Assembly (NCBI RefSeq): GCF_018882405.1
Contig: NZ_JACVOO010000008.1
Location: 1 to 64,000, forward strand
Origin: Polynucleobacter sp. 31A-FELB
GTDB lineage: Bacteria > Pseudomonadota > Gammaproteobacteria > Burkholderiales > Burkholderiaceae
Direction: 5' to 3'
DNA length: 64,000 nt
Below, piece after piece: positions 1 through 9,074 of the stretch. A model generated the notes under the pieces. The model was not told the origin of the DNA, searched no databases, and was given only the letters and a program-made list of their open reading frames with translations. The position numbers and the translations under genes are program-made. Position 1 is the stretch's first letter. Each line of letters opens with the position of its first letter.

Positions 1-96
1 GAATATATCCACTACTACAACCATGATCGGATCAAGCAAAAACTAAAGGGATTGAGCCCGGTGCAATACCGAACTCAATCCCTTCTGGTAACCTAA
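1..96 (+). mobile_element. IS3-family transposase (OrfB), C-terminal end only
   Basis: The window opens inside a reading frame in frame 1 whose 31 visible residues include [19 protein letters not shown]. This is the very conserved C-terminal end of the DDE integrase-type transposase (OrfB) of IS3-family elements, especially the IS3/IS150 branch. The frame ends at a TAA at 94-96. The rest of the gene and the left end of the element lie outside the window, so it cannot be said whether the element is intact. A typical IS3-type right end follows directly, which supports a real insertion sequence rather than a chance match. Confidence 0.88.
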
Positions 97-101
97 TCAA
101 A

Positions 102-127
102 CTGTCCAACTTTTGTGGGTCAGTTCA
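102..127. repeat. Right terminal inverted repeat of the IS3-family element
   Basis: Just after the transposase stop lies CTGTCCAACTTTTGTGGG followed by TCAGTTCA. It resembles the terminal inverted repeat of IS150/IS3-type elements, which on the other strand begins TGA-CTGACCC and carries AAGTTGGACAG. The chromosome should begin at about position 128. The left repeat and target duplication are outside the window. The element ends only about 37 bases from the ilvD stop codon, so it sits just downstream of ilvD. Confidence 0.72.
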
Positions 128-164
128 TTTTACTTAGGGGCTTTTGTTTTTCTTGCTGAGCGCT

Positions 165-1853
165 TTAATCTAAATTCAGATCCGTTACAGCACCTTTGCT
201 TGCAGTGCTTGCAAGGTGAGCATACTTAGCAAGTAAGCCACGGGTATAGCGTGGCTTAGGTTGTACCCAAGCAGCGCGACGCTTCGCAATCTCTTCATCA
301 CTCACATTGAGTTGAATGAGTAGCTTATGAGCATCGATGGTCACCGAGTCACCTTCATGAATAAGGGCAATTACACCGCCCACAAAAGCCTCAGGAGCAA
401 CGTGACCAACTACCATGCCCCAGGTGCCGCCAGAGAAGCGTCCGTCAGTGATGAGACCTACTGTCTCGCCTAAACCTTGACCAACTAGGGCAGAGGTAGG
501 GGCAAGCATTTCACGCATACCAGGACCGCCTTTAGGGCCTTCATAACGAATGACCATGACGTCACCGTCTTTGATCTTTTGCGCCATGATAGCTGCCATT
601 GCATCATCTTCAGAATCAAATACGCGTGCAGGGCCGGTAATGGATGGGTTCTTGAGGCCAGTAATCTTGGCAACGCAACCCTCAGGAGAGATATTGCCCT
701 TCAGAATAGCCAAGTGACCTTGCTTGTACAGTGGGTTGTCTAAAGTGCGAATGACTTTTTGATCAGCGCGCGGTACTGATGGAACATCTTTCAATGTTTC
801 AGCAATAGTCTTACCAGTAATCGTCATGCAATCGCCATGCAAGAGTCCGCCATCTAGCAAGATCTTCATGACTTGCGGAATGCCGCCAGCTTGGTGAAGG
901 TCAGTTGCCAAATATTGTCCGGAAGGCTTCATATCGACGATGACAGGAACACGCTTACGAATGCGCTCAAAGTCATCAATAGTCCAGTCGATCTCAGCGG
1001 CACTAGTGATCGCTAAGTAATGGAGAACGGCATTGGTAGATCCACCAACAGCCATGATCACGCTTACTGCATTCTCAATAGATTTTTTAGTGATGATGTC
1101 ACGTGGACGCAAATTCTTTTTGATTGCCTCAACTAGTACTAATGCTGATTCATGTGCGCTAGCAACTTTCTCGGCATCTTCATTAGCCATAGTGGAGGAG
1201 TAGGGCAGGCTCATACCCAAAGCTTCAAAGGAGGAGCTCATGGTGTTAGCGGTATACATACCACCGCAAGAACCGCTGCCCGGACAAGCATGTTGCTCTA
1301 CGCCCTTGAGGTCTGATTCGCTCATGCGGCCTGAGGTAAATTCACCAACGGCTTCAAATGCAGAAACAATGTTCAGATCTTTGCCTTTGAAGTGACCTGG
1401 CTTAATCGTGCCGCCGTAAACATAAATACTTGGTACGTTAGTGCGCGCCATTGCCATCATGCCGCCTGGCATGTTTTTATCGCAGCCACCGATAACAAGA
1501 ACGCCGTCTTGCCACAAACCATTGACACAAGTTTCAATGCTGTCAGCAATCACTTCGCGAGAGATGAGCGAGTACTTCATGCCTTCAGTGCCCATGCCGA
1601 TACCATCAGAGACGGTAGGGGTGCCAAACATTTGCGCTTTAGCACCGGCCTCTTCAAGCGCGCTTACCGCTGCGTCTGCCAGTTTTTGCAAACCACTATT
1701 GCACGGGGTGATTGTGGAGTGGCCGTTTGCTACGCCAACCATCGGCTTAACAAAATCCTTCTCTTCGTAGCCCATCGCGTAATACATTGAGCGATTGGGT
1801 GCGCGAGCAACCCCTTCGGTGACATTGCGCGAGCGTTCATTGAGGCGTTTCAT
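165..1853 (-). CDS. ilvD: Dihydroxy-acid dehydratase
   Basis: Converts 2,3-dihydroxy-isovalerate and 2,3-dihydroxy-3-methylvalerate to the 2-keto acids in valine, isoleucine, leucine and pantothenate synthesis; cytoplasmic Fe-S enzyme. The expected cluster cysteines are visible: C51 in HSTITPCN, C124 in [10 protein letters not shown] and C196 in [11 protein letters not shown]. The C-terminal half has the GRFSGGTWG motif. The frame is open upstream to 1958, but I chose the ATG at 1853 (protein starting [11 protein letters not shown]) because family members begin there and a GGAG lies 11 bases upstream. This gives 562 aa, usual for the short IlvD form. It is the last gene before the IS end and diverges from the response regulator gene. 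Confidence 0.96.
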   Translation of the reverse strand: MKRLNERSRNVTEGVARAPNRSMYYAMGYEEKDFVKPMVGVANGHSTITPCNSGLQKLADAAVSALEEAGAKAQMFGTPTVSDGIGMGTEGMKYSLISREVIADSIETCVNGLWQDGVLVIGGCDKNMPGGMMAMARTNVPSIYVYGGTIKPGHFKGKDLNIVSAFEAVGEFTSGRMSESDLKGVEQHACPGSGSCGGMYTANTMSSSFEALGMSLPYSSTMANEDAEKVASAHESALVLVEAIKKNLRPRDIITKKSIENAVSVIMAVGGSTNAVLHYLAITSAAEIDWTIDDFERIRKRVPVIVDMKPSGQYLATDLHQAGGIPQVMKILLDGGLLHGDCMTITGKTIAETLKDVPSVPRADQKVIRTLDNPLYKQGHLAILKGNISPEGCVAKITGLKNPSITGPARVFDSEDDAMAAIMAQKIKDGDVMVIRYEGPKGGPGMREMLAPTSALVGQGLGETVGLITDGRFSGGTWGMVVGHVAPEAFVGGVIALIHEGDSVTIDAHKLLIQLNVSDEEIAKRRAAWVQPKPRYTRGLLAKYAHLASTASKGAVTDLNLD

Positions 1854-2004
1854 GCTGATATTGACTCCAGAAAAGAATTTGTCGAAAAGCTCTATTGTGC
1901 CGTGAGATAGGGTGGAATGCAGGGGTTTATATAGCCTTCCTATGCTCCTGTCATGCACTGCAACAAGCAGATTTGTCTATTGTATTTGCTGATTCAGCCT
2001 CATT

Positions 2005-2022
2005 ATTAGCTTGAGAGCTAAT
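2005..2022. promoter_or_regulatory. Inverted repeat in the ilvD / response-regulator intergenic region
   Basis: ATTAGCT, a four-base TGAG spacer and AGCTAAT form a perfect 7-bp dyad in the gap between the divergent ilvD and response-regulator genes. It could be an operator or a short hairpin. Its function is unknown and the length is within reach of chance. Confidence 0.3.
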
Positions 2023-2081
2023 ATCCTTGGTAAAAAAGCTGCGGTACATTGCCTTATCTATTACTTTTCCTTTTAAATTCA

Positions 2082-2708
2082 ATGACTAAAGTTGGCCACA
2101 TCTATCTAATTGACGACGACGAGTCGATGCGCACCTCTTTAAGCAGAATGCTCAAGGATGTGGGTTATATCGTGGAGGATTTCTCTTCTGCGCTGACATT
2201 TTTAGAGCATTCAGTACCTGTAGCGCCGGCCGTCATCTTGCTTGACATGCAAATGCCAGATATGACCGGCTTAGATTTACAGGAAAAATTAGTCCAACTG
2301 GGTCGTAAAACCCCGATTGTGTTTGTTAGCGGCCAGAGTCACCCCCATCAAATCGTCAAAAGCCTCAAGCGCGGCGCCCTTGATTTCCTCTTTAAACCCT
2401 TCAATTTGGAGGATTTATTGAAGGCCGTTGCCGATGCCCTCGAGTTCGATAGGCGCCAGCTCAAACGCGTTTCCAAGGAAGTAGAGAGCAAGAAGGACTA
2501 TGCGACTCTCACGCCTAGAGAAAAGGAAGTCTGCTTTTGGCTGGTTAAAGGATTGCTGAATAAGGATATTGCCGTCAAACTGGGGACGACAGATGCCACG
2601 ATTAAGGTTCATAAGGCTAGAGTCATGGATAAGATGCATGTGGAATCAGTCCAAACATTAGTAGCAAAGTATCTTGAGTCTGATTTAGAAAACATCCAGA
2701 ATAGCTAG
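2082..2708 (+). CDS. Two-component response regulator, FixJ/NarL type (REC + LuxR-type HTH)
   Basis: About 208 aa. An N-terminal receiver domain (about 5-120) has the acidic pocket IDDDES, the likely phosphoacceptor D55 in ILLDMQMPD, the switch-region FVSG and the conserved lysine in LFKPF. A linker leads to a LuxR-type DNA-binding domain beginning LTPREKEV and containing the DATIKVHKARVMDKM recognition region. It is therefore a probable phosphorylation-controlled transcription factor. An upstream TTG at 2049 is in frame; I prefer the ATG at 2082 because the receiver fold starts right after it. No strong ribosome site is seen. No histidine kinase gene is nearby, so the partner and target genes are unknown. 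Confidence 0.9.
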   Translation: MTKVGHIYLIDDDESMRTSLSRMLKDVGYIVEDFSSALTFLEHSVPVAPAVILLDMQMPDMTGLDLQEKLVQLGRKTPIVFVSGQSHPHQIVKSLKRGALDFLFKPFNLEDLLKAVADALEFDRRQLKRVSKEVESKKDYATLTPREKEVCFWLVKGLLNKDIAVKLGTTDATIKVHKARVMDKMHVESVQTLVAKYLESDLENIQNS

Positions 2709-2744
2709 CCCTAAGGCTAATTTCCTTGGTCTTTTGTAGGCACT

Positions 2745-2759
2745 ATGATGGGGCATCAT
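2745..2759. promoter_or_regulatory. Short dyad upstream of the RodZ-like gene
   Basis: ATGATG-GGG-CATCAT is a perfect 6-bp inverted repeat with a 3-base spacer about 30 bases before the GTG start. It overlaps a possible -10 box (TATGAT, 2744-2749). It could be an operator; chance is not excluded. Confidence 0.28.
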
Positions 2760-2789
2760 TTTGATAGATAAAGAACTTAAAACATTTTT

Positions 2790-3851
2790 GTGACTACAAA
2801 CGCCAAGCTCCCAGAGATTCGTAAAGAGGCATTTGCTAAAGCTAGGGAAAAGCTCGCCCTGAGCGCGAAAGATCTCGGTGGGATGGCCTGTCTTTCGCAC
2901 CATCAAATCTCTCAAATTGAAAATGGCGAGTCCAGTTTTTTCTACGGAGCGCAGAACAAATTTACTGCTGCTAAAAAAGTAGCCAAATTACTCAACTTAA
3001 GTGATGAGGAAGCATTCGACTATGGCTCTCAAGCCCCAGTAAAAATTGTTGAAGCGCCAAAAGTAGAGGAGCCTATTAAAGCCCCAGAAAAAAAAGCGCA
3101 GTCAAAAAAAGAAGCTCTAGAAATCAAAGAGTTGGTGGAGGAGACCCAAGTTGCCGCATTGGTAGCCGAAGAACAAAAAAAAGAGTCAGTCAAAAAATCA
3201 GAATCTACAAAAGCAGAGCCTGTAAAAGTTAATCCGAAAGAAGTTCTTTTTTCCGCGACTGCAGCAAACTCAAAGCCTGCCTCATCAAAGAAGTTGTTTC
3301 TTGGGCTCAGCATATTGGCGGCACTGGTGTTCTCAGTAATTAACTTGCGCCCACTCTTTTTTGCTGACAAGCCAGAAGAAATCGTTGTTGTAAAAGAAGA
3401 AATTATTGAACCAGCTCCTGCGGCAACTCCAGCAGAGCCTGCGCCAGTTGCTCCAGTTGCTCCGGCAGCCGTTGCGCCAGCAGTTGCAGTTCCTGCGGTT
3501 AGTGCTGAGGCCTCAACAGCTTGCCCTGCTGAGGAGGGCATTATTAGTTATAAGCCAGATGCGCCCCGTAAGGCTGCAGACATGGTTTATGTGCAAGTTA
3601 AAGCTAAGCAAGTCATTTGTGTGAGTGATGCATCTGGAAAGATACAGAACAAGATGGTTGAGCCTGGTGTAGGCGCATCCTTTTATGGCAAGCCACCCTT
3701 TAAAGTGCTGACTGGCGGCCTTGCTCAGGCAGATGTATTTTTTCAGGGCACAAAAGTTCGCCTGGCAAATTCGAATTACAAAACCTTGGTGTTGGAGGCT
3801 GCTGAAGTGGTGGCCCCACCCGTAGACCGGACGGATTCTCAGCAGCGCTAA
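2790..3851 (+). CDS. RodZ-like membrane protein (XRE-type HTH, one TM segment, DUF4115-like C-terminus)
   Basis: 353 aa from a GTG start. Residues about 8-75 form a helix-turn-helix of the RodZ type (LALSAKDLGGMACLSHHQIS). A long Lys/Glu-rich linker follows, then one membrane segment at about 169-190 (FLGLSILAALVFSVINL). After an Ala/Pro/Val-rich periplasmic stretch there is a C-terminal domain (VYVQVKAKQVICVSDASG...GKPPFKVLTGG) that resembles the DUF4115 domain of RodZ. RodZ links MreB filaments to the envelope, but the usual RodZ gene is near ispG, so this could be a second, divergent member. Its job is inferred from architecture only. It follows the response regulator in the same direction after 81 bases. 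Confidence 0.72.
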   Translation: MTTNAKLPEIRKEAFAKAREKLALSAKDLGGMACLSHHQISQIENGESSFFYGAQNKFTAAKKVAKLLNLSDEEAFDYGSQAPVKIVEAPKVEEPIKAPEKKAQSKKEALEIKELVEETQVAALVAEEQKKESVKKSESTKAEPVKVNPKEVLFSATAANSKPASSKKLFLGLSILAALVFSVINLRPLFFADKPEEIVVVKEEIIEPAPAATPAEPAPVAPVAPAAVAPAVAVPAVSAEASTACPAEEGIISYKPDAPRKAADMVYVQVKAKQVICVSDASGKIQNKMVEPGVGASFYGKPPFKVLTGGLAQADVFFQGTKVRLANSNYKTLVLEAAEVVAPPVDRTDSQQR

Positions 3852-3862
3852 CCCTTTGGGGG

Positions 3863-3883
3863 ATCAGCGCATTGAATGCTGAT
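3863..3883. terminator. Possible hairpin between convergent RodZ-like and PII genes
   Basis: ATCAGC and GCTGAT flank a 9-base loop in the 34-base gap between the two convergent stops. There is no good T-run on either side, so termination is only a weak suggestion. Confidence 0.3.
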
Positions 3884-3885
3884 GC

Positions 3886-4233
<348 letters not shown>

Positions 4234-4275
4234 TTAATACAGTAATCATACCTAGAACTGAAAACGAATGCCCAG

Positions 4276-5907
4276 TTACGCCCTAAATTGAGATGTAATG
4301 GGGTAGCGCCAGTCCCGCCCAAAGGCTCGGGTAGTCACGCGAACGCCTGGAGGTGCTTGGCGGCGTTTGTACTCATTGAGCTTAATCAGGCGAGTAACTT
4401 TTTCCACACTTTCGGGATCAAAGCCGGCGGCAATAATTTGGGCGATGGATTGGTTTTGTTCCATATAGCGCTCTACGATGCCATCCAACACTTCATAAGA
4501 TGGCAAGCTATCCTGATCGGTTTGATCGGGACGTAATTCTGCGGAAGGGGCGCGCGTCAGAATCCGCTCCGGAATGATTGGGGCAATACTATTGCGATAG
4601 GCGCATAAGCGATAGACCAGGGTCTTGGCAATATCTTTGATGACAGCAAAGCCTCCAGCCATATCTCCGTAGAGAGTGCAGTAGCCGACAGCCATTTCAC
4701 TCTTATTGCCAGTTGTTAAAACTAGGCGACCGGTTTTATTGGAGAGCGCCATTAGGAGAGTGCCTCGCACCCGCGCCTGAATGTTCTCTTCGGTAGCGTC
4801 GAGCTTTAAGCCTTTGAATTGCTCAGCTAAGGCATGCTCTAAAGCATCCACCGGTTCGCTAATGGGGATCTCATCGTATTGAACACCTAGATTTTGAGCC
4901 ATCTCTCTAGCATCAATCCAAGAGATATCAGCGGTGTAGCGTGAAGCCATCATGACGGTGCGTACTTTGTCTGCGCCTAAGGCATCTACTGCAATTGCCA
5001 ACACCAATGCCGAATCCACGCCACCCGAGAGGCCAATAATCACCCCTGGAAAACGATTCTTCTGAACATAGTCACGCACACCTAAAACAAGTGCTTGGTA
5101 AGCCTGGGCTTCTACGCTAGATGGAGTCACTAGAGCTCCTGGCGCTAAATCAGCTGCTGCATTGACATCGACATAGCCAAGAGCGGTTTCAAACTGCGGC
5201 ATAGTCATAACTACTCTGCCTGCACTATTTAAGGCAAATGATCCACCATCAAATACCAATTCATCTTGACCGCCTACAGCGTTGACATAGACCAAAGGCA
5301 TCTTACTTACGGCAATCTGTTTGCGTAGTACCTCAATACGTAAAGATTCTTTTTGGAGGTGATAAGGCGATGCATTGAGAACTAGCAGTACTTGGGCGCC
5401 GGCAGCATGAGCTTGCTTAGCGGGATCTGCATGCCAAGCATCTTCACAGAGAATGAGTCCGTAACGAATGCCGGCACTTTCAAAGACACAAGCTTGATTG
5501 CCCGGAGTGAAATAACGTACCTCATCAAACACTTCATGATTGGGTAATTCTTGTTTAGCATAGCCGGCAATGACTTTGCCATCACGAATGACGGAGGCAT
5601 AGTTTTGCAAACCAGTGGCAGTCTTTTTGGGGTGACCAATAATCGCAGTCAACCCTGGAAATTTTTGGAGCTCTAGCATTAAACAACTGAGCTCACGATC
5701 AGCGGCCTCAATAAAAGCAGGGCGCAATAACAAATCTTCTGGAGGGTAGCCAGTGAGCGAGAGCTCTGGCGTGAGAACTACTGAGGCGCCGTGTGCATAT
5801 GCATCAGCAGCGGCTTGAGAGATGAGCTGCGCGTTGCCAGGCAAATCACCCAAAAGAGGGTTGATTTGCGCTAAGGCGATTTTTTGCGAGCTCACTCCCA
5901 ATTTCAA
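4276..5907 (-). CDS. nadE: Glutamine-dependent NAD+ synthetase
   Basis: 543 aa. Converts deamido-NAD to NAD using ATP and ammonia released from glutamine. The N-terminal nitrilase-type amidase domain (about 10-260) shows the Glu-Lys-Cys triad as E48 (TPELSLTGYPPE), K118 (GYAKQELPN) and C154 (LCEDAW). The C-terminal synthetase has the PP-loop SGGVDSA at about 294-300 and the TGNKSEMAVGY motif. Two-domain length is as expected. Its start is 14 bases after the ppa stop, so co-transcription with ppa is likely. Pairing with ppa is sensible because NAD synthesis releases pyrophosphate. Confidence 0.95.
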   Translation of the reverse strand: MKLGVSSQKIALAQINPLLGDLPGNAQLISQAAADAYAHGASVVLTPELSLTGYPPEDLLLRPAFIEAADRELSCLMLELQKFPGLTAIIGHPKKTATGLQNYASVIRDGKVIAGYAKQELPNHEVFDEVRYFTPGNQACVFESAGIRYGLILCEDAWHADPAKQAHAAGAQVLLVLNASPYHLQKESLRIEVLRKQIAVSKMPLVYVNAVGGQDELVFDGGSFALNSAGRVVMTMPQFETALGYVDVNAAADLAPGALVTPSSVEAQAYQALVLGVRDYVQKNRFPGVIIGLSGGVDSALVLAIAVDALGADKVRTVMMASRYTADISWIDAREMAQNLGVQYDEIPISEPVDALEHALAEQFKGLKLDATEENIQARVRGTLLMALSNKTGRLVLTTGNKSEMAVGYCTLYGDMAGGFAVIKDIAKTLVYRLCAYRNSIAPIIPERILTRAPSAELRPDQTDQDSLPSYEVLDGIVERYMEQNQSIAQIIAAGFDPESVEKVTRLIKLNEYKRRQAPPGVRVTTRAFGRDWRYPITSQFRA

Positions 5908-5921
5908 ATACAGTGAAATGA

Positions 5922-6458
5922 TTAATTATTTTCTTTGTTGTAGCGCTCGATGCCTTCAAGAATTTCTTGATGCGCTTCAGCCACGCCGCCCCAACCTCTT
6001 ACTTTTACCCATTTACCTTTTTCAAGGTCTTTGTAGTGCTCAAAGAAGTGTTGAATTTGGTTTAAGCGTAATGGGTTCATATCCTCTGGTTTTTGCCAGT
6101 GAGTATAGATAGGTAGAATCTTATCTTCAGGCACGGCTAATAACTTGGCATCTTGTCCTGCCTCATCTTCCATTTGCAAGATACCGATTGCACGGCAGCT
6201 CACTACAACCCCTGGAATTAAAGGAAATGGAGTAATCACGAGAACATCAACTGGATCGCCATCCCCTGCAATAGTCTTATTGATGTAGCCGTAGTTGCAA
6301 GGATAGTGCATCGCTGTACCCATAAAGCGATCAACAAAAATTGCACCACTCTCTTTATCTACTTCATATTTTATTGGATCCGCATTCATGGGGATTTCAA
6401 TAATGACGTTAAAACTTTCAGGGATTTTCTTGCCTGGTTTGACCTTGTCGAGACTCAT
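5922..6458 (-). CDS. ppa: Soluble inorganic pyrophosphatase, family I
   Basis: 178 aa, typical of bacterial family I enzymes. Hydrolyses pyrophosphate to phosphate in the cytoplasm with Mg2+. The signature [10 protein letters not shown] is visible with D66 and D71, and the N-terminal substrate region [13 protein letters not shown] is intact. A GGAG ribosome site precedes the ATG. The gene is first in the leftward ppa-nadE-glnB run and is divergent from hppA, a membrane pyrophosphatase, so the two pyrophosphate-removing enzymes share one intergenic region. Confidence 0.96.
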   Translation of the reverse strand: MSLDKVKPGKKIPESFNVIIEIPMNADPIKYEVDKESGAIFVDRFMGTAMHYPCNYGYINKTIAGDGDPVDVLVITPFPLIPGVVVSCRAIGILQMEDEAGQDAKLLAVPEDKILPIYTHWQKPEDMNPLRLNQIQHFFEHYKDLEKGKWVKVRGWGGVAEAHQEILEGIERYNKENN

Positions 6459-6487
6459 ACAAACTCCAATTAATGATTAGTAAATAC

Positions 6488-6510
6488 CCTGATCCTATAT
6501 AGGATTCAGG
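6488..6510. promoter_or_regulatory. Dyad between ppa and hppA
   Basis: A perfect 14-bp palindrome, ATCCTATATAGGAT (6492-6505), is flanked by CCTGA (6488-6492) and TCAGG (6506-6510), giving a longer dyad with a one-base offset. It lies about 30 bases before ppa and about 120 bases before hppA. It may be an operator shared by both genes or part of the ppa promoter. No known regulator is recognised. Confidence 0.45.
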
Positions 6511-6629
6511 ATAGTGATTCTGTTACATACTTAATACGATTTATACGCTCTAGTTTATCGCTTTCGGAAAGCAGCTTGATATATGCGCAATACACAAAAG
6601 AATTTAAATCAAATTTAAGGGGTTCAAGC

Positions 6630-8690
6630 ATGAGTAATGTCACTTTAGGCTTGTATTTTGCCTTGGCTTGCGGAGTTTTAGCCGTGTTTTATGGTTTTGT
6701 AATGCGTAGCTGGATTCTGCGGCAAAGCACCGGCAACGTCAGAATGCAAGAAATCGCTGAGGCGATTCAGCTGGGGGCATCAGCATATCTCTCCCGTCAA
6801 TATAAAACGATTGCCGTCGTTGGAGTCGTACTAACAATTCTAATAGCCCTATTTTTGGATTTTGCTACCGCTATAGGTTTTGTTATTGGTTCAGTCCTTT
6901 CTGGTGCTTGTGGCTTTATTGGTATGAATGTTTCTGTGCGGGCTAATGTACGGACCGCTGAAGCAGCTACTAAGGGTATGAACGAAGCCCTCAACGTGGC
7001 ATTTAAGGGTGGGGCAATCACGGGTATGTTGGTGGTGGGTCTTGGCCTCCTAGGGGTTGGTCTCTTCTTTATGTTTTTGGTCTCTACAGGGGCTGGGCAG
7101 GACCTTTCATCGGTCTTGCATCCTCTCATCGGCCTTGCATTTGGTTCTTCGCTCATTTCAATCTTCGCTCGTCTGGGCGGAGGCATATTTACCAAGGGCG
7201 CTGATGTAGGTGCTGACTTGGTGGGTAAGGTGGAAGCGGGTATTCCAGAGGACGATCCGCGCAATCCCGCAGTTATCGCCGATAACGTAGGTGATAACGT
7301 AGGTGACTGCGCCGGTATGGCGGCAGACTTATTTGAAACCTATGCGGTGACATTAATTGCCACGATGGTTTTAGGGGCGCTGATGATCACTAGTGCACCA
7401 GTGTCCGCCATTGTTTACCCTCTAGTGTTAGGCGGGGTGTCAATTATCGCCTCCATTATTGGTTGCTCTTTTGTTAAGGCAACACCTGGTATGAAAAATG
7501 TTATGCCGGCTTTGTATAAAGGCTTAATTGTGGCCGGCGGGATTTCTTTAGTAGCATTTTATTTTGTGACTAATTCCATCATGCCAGATGATGCCTTGGG
7601 CATACCTGGAAGTCAGTGGCGTTTATTTGCATCCACAGTAGTTGGCTTGATTCTTACTGCTGGTTTAGTGTGGATTACGGAGTACTACACTGGAACACAA
7701 TTTAAGCCAGTGCAGCACATTGCTGAAGCATCGACTAAAGGCCATGGCACCAATATTATTGCCGGCTTAGGTGTTTCTATGAGATCGACTGCATACCCAG
7801 TGTTGTTTGTTTGTGCTGCAATTTATGCGGCTTACTGGTTAGCTGGGATTTATGGCATCGCTATTGCGGCTACTGCGATGTTATCGATGGCAGGCATAGT
7901 GGTGGCTCTAGATGCTTATGGGCCTATCACGGATAACGCAGGCGGTATCGCTGAGATGGCAGGTTTGCCACAATCTGTTCGTGATATCACTGATCCACTT
8001 GATGCTGTAGGTAATACGACTAAGGCTGTTACCAAAGGTTACGCTATTGGTTCGGCGGGCCTTGCTGCTTTAGTGCTTTTTGCTGATTACACCCATGCAC
8101 TAGAGTCTATTGGCCAACAAGTGTCTTTTGATTTATCAAATCATATGGTGATCATTGGCCTTTTTATTGGCGGCATGATTCCATATTTGTTTGGAGCTAT
8201 GGCCATGGAGGCGGTTGGTCGTTGTGCTGGCGCAGTAGTTGAAGAAGTGCGTCGCCAGTTCCGCGATATTCCTGGGATTATGGAAGGTACAGCAAAGCCG
8301 GAGTACGGCAAGGCTGTAGATATGCTGACTTCTGCTGCGATTAAGGAGATGATCATTCCTTCGCTGCTACCTGTAGTTGCTCCAATCTTGGTGGGCCTCA
8401 TCTTGGGGCCTGCTGCATTGGGTGGTTTACTTATGGGCACAATCGTGACAGGCCTATTCGTAGCGATCTCTATGTGCACTGGAGGCGGTGCGTGGGATAA
8501 CGCCAAGAAATATATTGAAGAAGGTAACTTTGGTGGCAAGGGATCTGAAGCCCATAAGGCAGCGGTTACAGGCGACACAGTTGGCGACCCCTACAAAGAT
8601 ACTGCTGGTCCCGCAGTGAACCCACTTATCAAAATTATTAATATCGTGGCATTGTTGATAGTGCCACTGTTACCAGTAGTGAGTCGTTAG
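6630..8690 (+). CDS. hppA: K+-independent proton-translocating membrane pyrophosphatase
   Basis: 686 aa with many membrane helices. Couples pyrophosphate hydrolysis to H+ export across the inner membrane. The substrate site [21 protein letters not shown]-type motif and the following [19 protein letters not shown] run are intact. The diagnostic segment reads [16 protein letters not shown]: lysine in place of the alanine of K+-dependent enzymes, which marks the K+-independent, H+-pumping class. An in-frame TTG at 6576 would add 18 residues; I chose the ATG at 6630 because AAGGGG lies about 7 bases upstream. A strong terminator follows. Confidence 0.96.
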   Translation: MSNVTLGLYFALACGVLAVFYGFVMRSWILRQSTGNVRMQEIAEAIQLGASAYLSRQYKTIAVVGVVLTILIALFLDFATAIGFVIGSVLSGACGFIGMNVSVRANVRTAEAATKGMNEALNVAFKGGAITGMLVVGLGLLGVGLFFMFLVSTGAGQDLSSVLHPLIGLAFGSSLISIFARLGGGIFTKGADVGADLVGKVEAGIPEDDPRNPAVIADNVGDNVGDCAGMAADLFETYAVTLIATMVLGALMITSAPVSAIVYPLVLGGVSIIASIIGCSFVKATPGMKNVMPALYKGLIVAGGISLVAFYFVTNSIMPDDALGIPGSQWRLFASTVVGLILTAGLVWITEYYTGTQFKPVQHIAEASTKGHGTNIIAGLGVSMRSTAYPVLFVCAAIYAAYWLAGIYGIAIAATAMLSMAGIVVALDAYGPITDNAGGIAEMAGLPQSVRDITDPLDAVGNTTKAVTKGYAIGSAGLAALVLFADYTHALESIGQQVSFDLSNHMVIIGLFIGGMIPYLFGAMAMEAVGRCAGAVVEEVRRQFRDIPGIMEGTAKPEYGKAVDMLTSAAIKEMIIPSLLPVVAPILVGLILGPAALGGLLMGTIVTGLFVAISMCTGGGAWDNAKKYIEEGNFGGKGSEAHKAAVTGDTVGDPYKDTAGPAVNPLIKIINIVALLIVPLLPVVSR

Positions 8691-8716
8691 GCGGAAAAAA
8701 TATTTCAATGCAACAA

Positions 8717-8747
8717 AAAAATGCCTAGCATTGCTAGGCATTTTTTT
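8717..8747. terminator. Bidirectional hairpin terminator after hppA (copy 1)
   Basis: An A-run, ATGCCTAGC, a short loop, GCTAGGCAT and a T-run form a stem of about 15 bp, usable on both strands. The 29 bases 8717-8745 are repeated exactly at 9410-9438 on the far side of the BrnT/XRE pair. Confidence 0.85.
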
Positions 8748-8759
8748 CATCCCCAAGTC

Positions 8760-8788
8760 TTGACAGGGGTAGTTCATTGAACTACTAT
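8760..8788 (+). promoter_or_regulatory. Sigma-70 promoter of the brnT cassette with internal palindrome
   Basis: TTGACA at 8760-8765 and TACTAT at 8783-8788 are separated by 17 bases, a near-ideal sigma-70 promoter. A perfect palindrome GTAGTTCA-T-TGAACTAC at 8769-8785 fills the spacer and overlaps the -10 box. It is well placed as the operator for autorepression by the antitoxin. The -10 box ends 7 bases before the brnT ATG, so the transcript would start at or next to the start codon. Confidence 0.75.
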
Positions 8789-8795
8789 AGGGGTA

Positions 8796-9074
8796 ATGGA
8801 TTTTGAATGGGATAAGGCAAAAAGTGATTTATGCCGTAACTCTCGAAATTTCGATTTTGCATATGTGGTATCAATTTTTATAGATCCATTGCTATTGATA
8901 GAGAAAGATCAGCGTTGGGATTATGGTGAAGAGCGCTATCAAGCTTTAGGAGCCGTGCAAGGAAAGATATTTGTAGTTATTTATACCAAGAGGTCTTCTG
9001 CGATCAGAATTATTTCGGCTAGAAGAGCAAATCGTAGAGAGGTGAGGTGTTATGAAGAAAATAACTCGGGTTAG
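8796..9074 (+). CDS. brnT: BrnT-family toxin (type II toxin-antitoxin)
   Basis: 92 aa, the usual size. BrnT toxins are small RelE-fold ribonucleases that block translation. Family hallmarks are visible: FEWDKAK at the N-terminus, RWDYGEERYQALG in the middle and IRIISARRANRRE at the C-terminus. The N-terminal helix is unusual: the common K-H-G segment is replaced by RNSRNF. The stop overlaps the next gene by 23 bases, typical of toxin-antitoxin pairs. It has its own strong promoter with an internal palindrome. The partner is an XRE-type protein rather than the usual ribbon-helix-helix BrnA. Activity is inferred from family membership. Confidence 0.85.
   Translation: MDFEWDKAKSDLCRNSRNFDFAYVVSIFIDPLLLIEKDQRWDYGEERYQALGAVQGKIFVVIYTKRSSAIRIISARRANRREVRCYEENNSG

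Noticed and set aside
1392-1790. Rightward open frames opposite ilvD
   Set aside because: They lie fully inside the well-supported ilvD gene on the other strand and show no family features; they are shadow frames.
3029-3541. Leftward 170-codon frame opposite the RodZ-like gene, rich in Ala, Gly, Ser and Thr
   Set aside because: Its composition is the mirror of the Lys/Glu and Ala/Pro repeats of the real gene; no start signal or family match.
6797-8578. Long leftward frames inside hppA
   Set aside because: Antisense to a highly conserved membrane pyrophosphatase; Pro/Ile-rich shadow frames.
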